Part shown: one piece after another, positions 1 to 9,757 of the stretch
Numbering within the stretch: the first letter of the stretch is position 1
Layout of the letters: every line of letters starts with the position of its first letter
NCBI RefSeq assembly: GCF_002775205.1
Contig: NC_036458.1
Span: 365,983-429,982, forward strand
Direction: 5' to 3'
DNA from: Xiphophorus maculatus
Taxonomy: Eukaryota; Chordata; Actinopteri; Cyprinodontiformes; Poeciliidae
Length of the DNA stretch: 64,000 bases
Program-made: the position numbers and the translations under genes
Notes under the pieces: model-generated
Told to the model about the DNA's origin: nothing
The model's input: only the letters and a program-made list of their open reading frames with translations
Databases searched by the model: none

Positions 1-129
1 ATCGACCTCATTTCAATTATCGGCATTATCGTCTCTTCCGGTCTTTTTCTCTTTCTGCTAATGACACCGAATGAAAAAAGGCTCAACTCCGGTGCTCTCC
101 ACTGACCTCTGACCTCATTTCCTTAGTGT

Positions 130-840
130 AAAGCCCAGCTCACACAACACGATCTTAGAGCTGCCAGCTGATTGTCGGCCCATTTTTAAAACCTGACAGA
201 GACCAAACATTAGCCGACAGAAATCCTAGGTATAACGGTTCGATCGGGTTCGTTCCTGCCGTGTGGTGTCCAACAATGGGCACAAAATAATGGCTACAAG
301 TTCAGTGAACTAATTTTAAAACCAGGCTTTAATCAATGCTTTACTACAATCTACCTGCAATGTATGTGGCTAGTGTCAGCGTAAAGTCCTGACTGAATGA
401 AAATCATTAGAACCTGTTTACGTCACGTTAACAAGAACAGCTGAAAAGTTACCAGGTTTATCAACTGCAGTAGCAATTTCGCTCCAACTCCTCCTCTTGT
501 CATTTCTATATTCTTTGCATGTTGAATAAACATTAATGTTGTTTCCACATATCATCTCCAATGTAGGCTGGACTTCAGGTTGCGCCGTGTCAGCTGTTTG
601 GGATTCCCCTCCGTAATTTCCCCTCAGAAAACACTGAGGAGAATCCGCGCTTTCTGATTGGCTGCCTGTCACATTCAACAGGCTGCGTTAAGATCCCAGT
701 CGGGGAAAACCTGTGATTTGGATCAGAGCGGCAACGACGATCTACCGTAACACACCACACAATCTTAGAAAGACCAACGATCTAAGATTGTTGTATGGGG
801 AAAAATAGGAGCAAAAAACCTGTAGTGTGAATTATTGCAT
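130..840 (-). mobile_element. Decayed DNA-transposon-like segment with MADF-like coding remnant
   Basis: The edges share a CACAAC/CACAC...ATCTTAGA-type sequence (near 143-165 and 751-769). The right side also carries a 10-bp inverted repeat, CAATCTTAGA at 760-769 and TCTAAGATTG at 781-790. On the minus strand 418-678 translates to an 86-aa fragment whose centre (YRNDKRRSWSEIATAV) resembles the start of a MADF/Myb-like DNA-binding domain. Such domains are found in the accessory protein of PIF/Harbinger transposons and in some host regulators. No transposase was seen. Element class is inference; ends and target duplication were not resolved. Confidence 0.35.
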
Positions 841-1527
841 CAGGTAGTCGATGTGCCCATCTTCTCTATTTAAATCTAATTATTACTGAAGGGCAACATA
901 ATATACAGACTTCATAATCTGCAATCTTTTGGTTGAATGCAGTATTTATTTACACTTTGGCTTTATGTTGTTTAGTTTTTATCAAGTACATTTTTTGTTA
1001 ATGGAGACTGAGAATCCATTTTGTTTTTGTTTTTGGTTGTTTTGTTTATTTTGTTGATCAGGTCCAGTGTTAAATATTCTTTTGAAATTAAAGTGTATCT
1101 TTCTTTGGCAGGAAATCACATGCATTATTACGTCATTTCCATTAAATCAGTGTAAAAAGGTCTTCAAACAATATTATTGTTTATCGCAATAATTTTTGAG
1201 ACAATTAATCGCTCAGCATAATTTGTTATAGTGACAGGCCTATCAGTAGCTGATTTTAAACTGGAGATCTCCAGTTCTGCTGAACTAATGAACCGAAATC
1301 CTCTGCAGGTCTTCCTCTCCATCCTCCTCATCCTCATCCTCTCCTGTCCTTACCTTTCAGCCATTCCTCCAGTCCTGATTAAAGTTTTTCATCTCGTTAA
1401 TTTGCTTCATTCCTCTTTTTCGCCACTCATTTTTCTAACTTCTACCCGATTTATTTCTACATCCAGTCTCTGTTGCAGCTGCTCTCATCCCACTCATCCC
1501 TGACCAGCTGTTCTAACTATCTGTGCT
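841..1527. other. AT-rich spacer, no gene seen
   Basis: Low-complexity T-rich intergenic DNA. Open frames here are short, without homology I recognise or paired splice signals. A CTCCT-rich patch lies near 1310-1345. Confidence 0.4.
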
Positions 1528-2412
1528 GCCCATCGATCCGTGCTACCTGGTGGTGATGAGGCGAACATCGATGCTACGTCACCTTCTGCTGACTCAGCAG
1601 ATTTCTTATCCTACCTGTGGAAGATTTGTCTCGTGTTTTATTTCATCGCAGATTACAGTAAGTATTATTTAATTTATTTTATTCCAGGCTTTCATTAAGC
1701 TGCTGCATTACTTCATGTTTTTAGTTTACATGACAGCAGCTTATAAATTTATCTATAAATGGTTTTAGTTTGCCGTCTGCAAAGTCGTTACAGTAAACAA
1801 GTCATTGTTAATCAGGATAAAATACGTTGTTTTGTAGCTTTTTTGTCCCTATACTTTAAAACATTTTAGTTTAATTATACTCTTTTTTTTATTAAATTTT
1901 GCTAAAACTTAATAAAAAGTTAAATGATGATGGGATATATTAATCATATCCCATCACTGTGGCTGCTGATAACAGAAGCTATGAAACGGATCAAAGAATC
2001 ACTGATCTGTATTAGTCTTTCATTTAATTCCAATAAAAACCTGCTTCCCCTGATCCGGTTTTATTCTTACAAATCTCTGTATTTAAAATAGTTTCAACAG
2101 GTAGGATAAAAGGATTAGTGCAAACATCTACAGCTGTTGATTTTAAACAGGTAGATATTCAGATGAAGGAAGTGATCTTCTTGTGGTTTCGTCATGGATA
2201 GAAATTGTTCTGATGCTAAGCTAACCATAACTGCTAAGCTTCCACTTTAGTTACTCAAATATTGTTATCCAATATATTTAACATTAACAACCTGCTGTAG
2301 TTTGTAAACATGACAGTAGCAGTTTTAGACGGGTAGCACAGACAGATAGACCTAGCCATCTATTCGTGCTACTGTAGGAAAATCTGACAAGGTAGCACTG
2401 ATTGTCAGAACA
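1528..2412 (+). repeat. Dispersed repeat family A, copy 1
   Basis: This ~0.9-kb block recurs in reverse complement at about 55925-56632, with long near-identical stretches. Matching parts include the CTGACTCAGCAGATTTCTTATCC edge region, the AAAACCTGCTTCCCCTGATC region and the GTAGCACAGACAGATAGACC end. The right end folds on itself (GTAGCAC near 2334 against GTGCTAC near 2367). No coding potential was seen, so it is probably a non-autonomous transposon or its fragment. The following ~110 bp (2413-2520) also recur near 56775-56890, but in the same orientation. Confidence 0.6.
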
Positions 2413-2639
2413 CCAGGTTTACATCTGCTGCTGCGCAGAGCTGCTCAGGTGTGTTAGGATCATGGCAGCAAACCAGCAGAACGCAAAGAACATTGCAGTT
2501 TTTCCCCCAAACTAACCGTCTAACGAGGTAGCATCAATTGATGGTCCAATAGATTTTGGCTCATGTTTTTCTGGTCCGATGTTTTTCATTCGGAACCAGG
2601 CAGGACTTGAAGTGGAATCTGGATTCTTGTTTCAGAAGA

Positions 2640-3476
2640 TTTTCAGTTCTTCATAAGAAGAACTGTTCAGTTCAGTTCTTCATACTAAGAACTGTTCAGT
2701 TCAGTTCTTCATAATAAGAAGAATTGTTCTGTTCAGTTCTTCATAATAATAAGAACTGTTCTGTTCAGTTCTTCATAATAAGAAGAACTGTTCAGTTCAG
2801 TTCTTCATAAGAAGAACTGTTCAGTTCAGTTCTTCATAATAAGAAGAACTGTTCAGTTCAGTTCTTCATGATAATAAGAACTGTTCAGTTCAATTCTTCA
2901 TAATAATAAGAACTGTTCAGTTCAGTTCTTCGTGATAAGAAGAACTGTTCAGTTCAATTCTTCATAATAATAAGAACTGTTCAGTTCAATTCTTCATAAT
3001 AATAAGAACTGTTCAGTTCAGTTCTTCGTGATAAGAAGAACTGTTCAGTTCAATTCTTCATAATAAGAACTGTTCAGTTCAGTTTTTCATGATAATAAGA
3101 ACTGTTCTGTTCAGTTCTTCATAACAAGAAGAACTGTTCATTCAGTTCTTCATAATAAGAAGAACTGTTCAGTTCAGTTCTTCATAACAAGAAGAACTGT
3201 TCAGTTCAGTTCTTCATAATAATAAGAACTGTTCAGTTCAGTTCTTCATAACAAGAAGAACTGTTCAGTTCAGTTCTTCATAATAAGAAGAACTGTTCAG
3301 TTCAGTTCTTCACAATAAGAAGAACTGTTCAGTTCAGTTCTTCATAACAAGAAGAACTGTTCAGTTCAGTTCTTCATAATAAGAAGAACTGTTCAGTTCA
3401 GTTCTTCACAATAAGAAGAACTGTTCAGTTCAGTTCTTCATAACAAGAAGAACTGTTCAGTTCAGTTCTTCACAAT
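2640..3476. repeat. Mirrored minisatellite built from alternating inverted half-units
   Basis: Tandem units of about 30-35 bp alternate AGTTCTTC and its exact reverse complement GAAGAACT. They are separated alternately by GTTC and by AT-rich linkers such as ATAATAA, ATAACAA or ACAATAA. Every half-unit can therefore pair with either neighbour through an 8-bp stem. The linkers vary between units while the 8-mers are mostly conserved. The array lies 60-70 bp left of the small exon at 3542-3562, inside the presumed intron of the left protease gene. Confidence 0.9.
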
Positions 3477-3541
3477 AACTACAACACTGTGTCATTTCCC
3501 TAACAAATTCACATTTCAGAAGGAATGAGACGAGGACTCAC

Positions 3542-6500
3542 CACTAAGCTGCGCGTTGCTTCCTGTGGGAGAGAAAGCAGATAATCAGTTGCGGTTCCGA
3601 CCCGACGGCTTCTTCCTCCGGGCGCGGCCGGGGAATTTTCAAGAACAAAGCAGGAATTCAACTTATTTAAATTGCAGGTAGACAGGAAAAGGTGATGATG
3701 ATGTCAGCTGCGCCTCGACATGCAGCATAATTTAGATTAATTTTAGATAGTAGAGAAATGAGAAGGTTCGTTGGTTTGACTGTCATTTATTAATTTCAGT
3801 GAATAAAATGTGAATCGAAAAGGAAGAACTGGAAACATTCAGGCTGTTTTACTGGGCTCCAGTTGAAACGACTGGTGTTCATTTCCTCTAAATAAAAACC
3901 GGTTATCTATTTTATCAGATCTTTGCCGGTTCCATTGTGTTTTATTTCTGTTCATGTTTGAGTTTCATGACGTTTTTCTTCAGTCCTGGTTCCTCCTGTT
4001 TCCCGTTGCTCAGAAACCGGTGAGCTCGTCTCCTCCCTTTTCTCTCCCTCAATGAGATTTTCTCTAAATTTACTTTTTTTTTTTATCAAACTGGTTTTTG
4101 TTGCTTTTTGGTCTCTGTGCATCACATGACAGTTTGGTGAAGAAAAGATTAAATTTGAACCTTAAACTGTTAGAAATTCATCCAGGGACCCGAGATTAAA
4201 ACATATTATTAGAAATGTGGGAACAGACGATCCTGAATTTAAATCCTTGTGAGCAATAATGAATACATGAATAAAATCAAAGCTTTAATGTAGTTTGGAA
4301 ATCGGAGCTTTGAGTTTAAATGCCCTCAGTTTCGCTCTGACTTGTTTAAATGCCCGACTTTCAGGTTTGGACTCTGCTGAATGAAGCTGGAAGCGTCCAT
4401 GTTGGTGTGGGGCAGGGATCACAAGGTTCAACTGGTTGGGCTGGTTTCAGCTTGAAGGCAGACTCTGTTTTCTGAGAAGTTTATTGTTGACTCTAACTCA
4501 TTGTTTGGAGTTTCAGGTATTTTTGCATCTAAACCGTCTTGGATCAAGATTTCCCAGAATCCACTCTGTCACCGGCAGACGAAGCGCAGAGAAGAATTCA
4601 AACATGTTCAGGTCCAACATCGCATGATAACGACAACTGGCTGGTTCTCCTCATTCTGCACATTATCTGACAGAAAATAAAATAATATAAAAAGTTATTT
4701 TAATAATAATCTGTGAGGAATCCTGGTAAAGAAACAACAGTTTAAAAACTGGACTCAGAAGAACTGGGACCAGTTTGGGTTTGTGTGTTTGGGAAGCATT
4801 TTGTTTTATTTCTTTGCTTTGTTCTCTTTTTACTGAGCCAACAAGGTCAAAGTTCACAAGAAGGACAAAGCCTGGAGGCTTTCAGGTTCAGAACAATCCC
4901 CCTAATGGACCAATTAAAGTTTTCCAGCCTTTCACACCTCAGGATTAAAACATGTTATTATTAGAAAGGCGTTGACATCATCAACACTGAGCTGAATGGA
5001 GGGAAGGGCCGCTGACGGCCCGGCCCGGCCCGGCTCGGCCCGGCCGCTTGTCAGTGACCCAAAGGTCAACAGTCTGACTGAGGGTCAACACCTGCTGCAA
5101 CCAACCCGACCTGACCACGGAGTCGGGGCCGTGGCGTCTTTGGAGCCACTAAAGGCCTCGGGTCCACGGCTCTGAGGGAAGAACCGGGTCCATGTGGGTC
5201 CAGTGGTTCAGACACAAACAGTGAAGCAGTGACGGCCAACTTCAGGAAAAGAATCTAAAGGCGAGTCCGGAACCGTTCGGATCATCGCTGGCCTGCGGTG
5301 CGACTCCTCCTGAACCCGTCTGATCCAGGAACAATGGACAAACCAGTTGGTGTTCAAACCTCCTGACCCGGAATCAGCAGTGTGAGAAAGACACAAACTA
5401 TGCCAAGAATCATCCCCACCCGTAACCTTTAACCTTTGCTCCTTAAAACGGGCCACCAACAACCTTCCAGCTCTTAAGCAACAAACCCAGTTAAGACATC
5501 GGTCTGGTTTCCCTCTCTCTAGTTCGGACTCGATGGTCCCAGTGTTCAGGATCTAACAACATGCTAACAGCAGCAGGGAACAGGGAACTGCTGGCCTTCA
5601 GAGGACAGCGATCATCTCACCGTGTGACGGAGGTTGAAACTGCTCCCTCCTAGTTTCACTAGTTATTTCCTCTCTGGCTCAGCGAACGACAGAAAAGGAG
5701 GATTATTTGTGAATGTGGAAGATTTTCCAGGTGTTTCTAACGTCTCGAATCGAATTCTTTAGCCGGTTTGTCTCACGGTGAAGAGTGAAGGTTTGTAGAA
5801 AAGAAAGTACAACAGTTATCAATGTTATGATAGAGGAAGCGTCCTTTTAGCAAACCGCTGCCAAATACTGAACCACATTAAGCATTTAGTTTTTATTTCT
5901 ACTTCCTATATTTAAATTACTTGCACCTGTTGCTTCCAATATGTTAGTGTCCTCTGTTGTTATGTAGAAAGTAATTCTGGTTTCTGAACTGCTTTAAGCA
6001 AACGCAGTGGAAACTGGCTGGCTAACCGCTAACCGGCTGGCTAACCGCTAACTGTGCTCCACTGGTAGCTGAAACCCTCCTGGGTCCGGTGGGTCTGGTG
6101 GGTCCGGTTCTGACTGCTGGGACCTCAGTGTCTGACGCCAACCTTCATTCTCAGATTAACTTTTGAACGCTGAAGGATTCCTGCTTGGAATAATCCTGAG
6201 TTCAAGTTTGAAAATTAAACTTTTGGTTTTTGCTTAACGTGCTTTTAAATCCATTAAAGTCGTTAATTTTTAAACTCTGCCATCATCAGATAAATTCTTC
6301 CTGAATCTCTGATTTGAGGAGTTTAAAATGAGCTGGTTAGCGAATGTAGCATATTAAAGTTGATTTTGTCATTTTAACAGTTTATTGTGATAATAATTAG
6401 ACTTTTAGGTTCGCTTGTCATGTCTTGCAGCGCACTGATAAAAAGTGAACCTGGACTGTATCAACATATTTACATCACAAGACAACTGTAACATTTTTAG

Positions 6501-7114
6501 ACATACCGTATTATGTTTTTACAAATACAGCAAACAAAGATATAATAAAAAAAGCGACAGGAAAAGTTTCCCATCTGTATGTAAGAATATAAACCCAATA
6601 ATCTCCAACATGAAGCTCTGCTTTTGCAAAAAGGTAAAAGAAAAGGTGGAACCAAAACCTTTCTGACTTTACTAAATGTCGAACAGGAACATTTAAACCT
6701 CAAAGCAAACATTTGAACTTTTTATTCTGATACATTGATTACACGTCAAAATGTCCCTGGATCAAGATTTATTAAGGATTAATACTTTCTGAGAGACAGA
6801 AGTAAAAAATATACCAACATAAGTTTTAGTGTTATACTATAATATAGTATAATATAATATAGAACAATTATACTAACCTTTATTTAAACTGCTTAATGCT
6901 GAGTTTTTAGATTATCATTCATCAAACTTAATTTTGTTATTTTTTAACAGCTGCTGTTTAAATGTTCTGATAAATCCAGAATGATGTCAGAAACTCAGCA
7001 GGAACAAGAGCGATTTAAAGGTTTCTGCTCTGAACCGTCACAAAGGTGAGACTCACCTGCAGCCCAGAGGGTCAGCAGCAGCAGGACTCTGGAGGAAGAC
7101 AACCCGACCTTCAT
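3542..7114 (-). CDS. First two exons of a secreted protein, probably a trypsin-like serine protease (rest lies left of the window)
   Basis: Exon 1 (7057-7114) starts ATG and encodes a classic signal peptide, MKVGLSSSRVLLLLTLWAAG. It then ends in a consensus donor GTGAGT in phase 1. A 21-nt exon at 3542-3562 has a pyrimidine-rich acceptor (CTTTCTCTCCCACAG) and donor GTGAGT. It keeps phase 1 and would add GSNAQLS. A signal exon plus a tiny exon ending in AQL before a VCG...IVGG exon is the layout of fish prostasin/testisin-type proteases. The protease at the right end of this window has a third exon that starts in exactly this phase with VCG. No catalytic exon is present here, so the assignment is inference; the signal-peptide exon itself is well supported. 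The ~3.5-kb intron holds no other gene, only a GC-rich patch near 4970-5060. Confidence 0.45.
3577..7056. other. Intron or spacer without recognisable gene
   Basis: Mostly unique AT-rich sequence. It contains a CCCGGCCCGGC run near 5010-5045 and duplicated GCTGGCTAACCGCTAACC-type words near 6015-6055. Short frames on both strands have no recognised homology. Confidence 0.4.
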
Positions 7115-7197
7115 CACGAAGAGACTCTGGAGCTTCTGCTCTCAAAAGGAGAAGATGAAGAAATGCTGCTCTGAACCGACCCAACTGCTGATGGAGC

Positions 7198-7275
7198 AAC
7201 ACCACACACCCTCATACACACAGAGACACACAGACACACACACACAGACACACACACACCCTCATACACACCCTC
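7198..7275. repeat. (CA)n microsatellite, interrupted
   Basis: ACACACAGAGACACACAGACACACA-type dinucleotide repeat with GA interruptions. It lies just upstream of the minus-strand signal-peptide exon. Confidence 0.85.
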
Positions 7276-7394
7276 ACTGCAAACACAACAAACGCCTCCA
7301 GACATAAAAATGCTCCCACACTGGCAAATGTTATTTCTTTAATGTATTATTATATACATATATACTGTATGTATTATTATATTATATATCAGTA

Positions 7395-7745
7395 TTATTA
7401 TAAGACCTCTCAGGTTCTGCTCTGCATCCCCAGAACCAGAACCAAACGAGGAGAAGCAGCTTTCAGCATCTATGCACCACAAATTTGGAACAAACTTCCA
7501 GAAAACTGTAAAACAGCTGAAACACTGACTTCCTTTAAATCTCAACTAAAAACCCACCTGGTTAGGATTGTATTTGAAATGTAATCAATTACTAATTTAT
7601 TGATGGAACTTGACTTAATGCTGTGTTTTGATGATTGATTCTATGTTACTTTGTGTTTCTGTGTTTGTAATGATGTAAAGCACTTTGAAATGCCTTGCTG
7701 CTGAAATGTGCTATACAAATAAGATTTGATTGATTGATTGATTTT
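7395..7745 (+). mobile_element. 3' end of a LINE (same family as 40860-42210)
   Basis: A frame reads RTRTKRGEAAFSIYAPQIWN..LPENCKTAE, the conserved C-terminal tail seen in fish non-LTR reverse transcriptases. It is followed by a 3'UTR ending ACAAATAAGATTTGATTGATTGATT. The same sequence, diverged, closes the longer LINE at 41830-42200. The element is 5'-truncated, as is usual for LINE copies. Confidence 0.75.
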
Positions 7746-8281
7746 ATTCATTTTTATTTATTTGTTTGTTTTTTATTTCATCCATTGATGTATTTTTATT
7801 TGATTTATTAGAGAATGTTCAGGAAGCAGATGCAGATCACACAGCGCCCCCTGCTGGTTTTATACGCAGACAAAGATGCAGCAGAAAATTACAAGTTAGA
7901 TTGAAGTGAATGAAACCAGAGATCCAGTGATCCAGATGATCCAGGTGATCCAGTGATCCAGATGCTTCTGGTCCGTAGATCTGGTTGTAAATGGTTCTCC
8001 TGGTTGTTCCTCATTATTACTCTTCACTGACTCACCAGTTATACACACATTTAACATTAAATGGTTTTAATGAAAAAAACTTGAAATCATCAAAACTCAA
8101 CAGATTTTCTCACTGCTTTCTGAAGCCACTGATGGCGTCACACATGAGCATCGAGCTGCGGGTCAAAGGTCAGATACCTGAGCTTCTGGGTTTCAGAGGT
8201 CAGGCTGCCGACCAACAGAAGCTGAACGTCATCGCGGAAAGGTGAGTCCAGGTGCAGCTGTGTTCACAAACAATCTAGAGT

Positions 8282-8345
8282 CTAAAGGTAGCTCACAGTG
8301 ACATCATCTGAAGCTGTGACATCATCTGAAGCTGTGACATCATCT
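8282..8345. repeat. Short tandem repeat (GTGACATCATCTGAAGCT)
   Basis: About three and a half copies of a 19-bp unit containing TGACATCA. Confidence 0.8.
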
Positions 8346-8526
8346 GAAGCCATAAATAAATCAGTGAATGTGAAGCTCCATTGGGGAAGGTGGAGGACAG
8401 GAAGGAGAGACAGAAGTTCTGCTCCGTCTGCCTTTACTTCGTTGATCAGACAGTCATCGGTCTGATCATTGATCACTGATCAGACTGCAGTTCATGGCTG
8501 ATCCCTCCATCAACAGTCATGATGAC

Positions 8527-8659
8527 CAGTGGTCCCCAACCTCTTTAGTACCGCGGACCGGTCAAGACTTCCGAGGGGACGGGGTGTTGCGCGCCGAGAC
8601 GGAAGTATTTAATTAATTCTTCCACGGCCCGGTACCAATTGGGGGTTTGGGGACCATTG
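8527..8659. mobile_element. hAT-type MITE, 133 bp
   Basis: Starts CAGTGGTCCCCAACC and ends GGTTTGGGGACCATTG, giving imperfect terminal inverted repeats. The flanks ATGATGAC and ATGATGAT look like an 8-bp target duplication with one change. The second, longer copy of the family is at 31832-32044. Confidence 0.7.
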
Positions 8660-9138
8660 ATGATGATGACGTCAGTTCCTCATGGCGGTGAACTGCAGTC
8701 CCTTTGCTGCCATCTGGTGGACAAAAGTAGAACAGAAACGGTGGTTTCTAGTTTCACTGACTCTGCTCATTTCTCAGAAATGTTTCCATATATTTTGTTT
8801 CAGTTTAAATATTTTCTTTCTCTCCATTAAAAGCTGGAGAACATAACAATAAATCTACATGCAGGAAATGCTTCACTTTCTATAAACTCCCCCAATAAAC
8901 TGATCTGATATTTTTAGTTGGAGTTTCAATCAAGACAACTTTCTCCTTAAAACAGATCCGATCCGAGTTTAAGTGAACCTGGAGAGTCCCAGTCCTCCGA
9001 GTCTCCTTCCGTCTAAAACCTGAAATATCCAACAGATTGAATAAACCTTCGGCCTTCAGGAGGATTTCTGCGCTTTATTAAACCAACATGTTGATATTTT
9101 TGCTCTAATATTGTCTCCGTCATTCCCGCTCTGGGAGC

Positions 9139-9317
9139 TTCTGGAAATGTTGTGAATTCATCGGGCTTTTCTGTCACTTTCTGACATTTTCTCGGAGCGA
9201 CCAGAAGCTGGGAGAAACTTCTAGCGGGTGACGTCATGACGTCACGGGGCCTCGCCGCGCTCTGTGATTGGCCGAAGGCTGGAGAAGCAGCGAGAAGCGA
9301 GTGAGGGGGTATAAATA
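9139..9317 (+). promoter_or_regulatory. hsp70 heat-shock promoter: HSEs, tandem CRE, CCAAT, TATA
   Basis: From distal to proximal: TTCTGGAA (9139-9146) forms a core HSE, with a further in-phase GAA at 9154-9156. A second cluster spans 9188-9222, with TTC/GAA blocks in 5-bp phase ending in GAAACTTC. The perfect palindrome GTGACGTCATGACGTCAC covers 9228-9245 and holds two abutting CREs. An inverted CCAAT box (ATTGG) lies at 9267-9271. Three GAA blocks at exact 10-bp spacing (9274, 9284, 9294) form a step-type HSE, followed by TATAAATA at 9310-9317. Transcription should start near 9340. Confidence 0.85.
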
Positions 9318-9433
9318 GCGGTGAGGGCGAAGCTGAGACAGTTAGAGACTCAGAGACCTTCAGAGAACATCAGGAGATCCAGCAGAGGAGAAAGAAGCAT
9401 CACAGCGCTCTGCGCAGGAAACTCTGGACTACA

Positions 9434-9734
9434 GTAAGTTCTAACTTTTCTTCTTCTCTGCTCCCGCAGCGACTACAGACTGAATTCATGCTCCTATTAA
9501 CTGGTGGAGGGACAGAGAAACACACGTTGTAGAGTTTAGTCAAAGGCAGGACAGATTTGTGGAGCAAATGATGTTTGAACGTCTCCGAGGCGTCGCTGAA
9601 CGCAGCTTTGCAGAAGCAGTCGGATTGGAGCAAAACCTGCTACACAGTCCAGTAAAAACCTAAAGTGTAGCATATGAAGTGTTTCTGAGAGGGAATAATC
9701 CTCCTTCTCCTCCTGTGTGTCTCTGCTGGTTTAG
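9434..9734 (+). other. 5'UTR intron of hsp70
   Basis: The leader after the TATA box reaches ACA|GTAAGT at 9433/9434. An acceptor GGTTTAG ends at 9734, 23 nt before the ATG. The predicted 301-nt intron would place the whole CDS in exon 2. There are no introns in the coding part, unlike constitutive hspa8-type genes. Confidence 0.65.
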
Positions 9735-9757
9735 GCCTGAAAGGAAACCCAGCCAAG

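Noticed and set aside
2640-3476. Glucocorticoid/androgen response elements in AGAACTGTTC units
   Set aside because: The half-sites are separated by one base instead of the three required for a steroid-receptor dimer.
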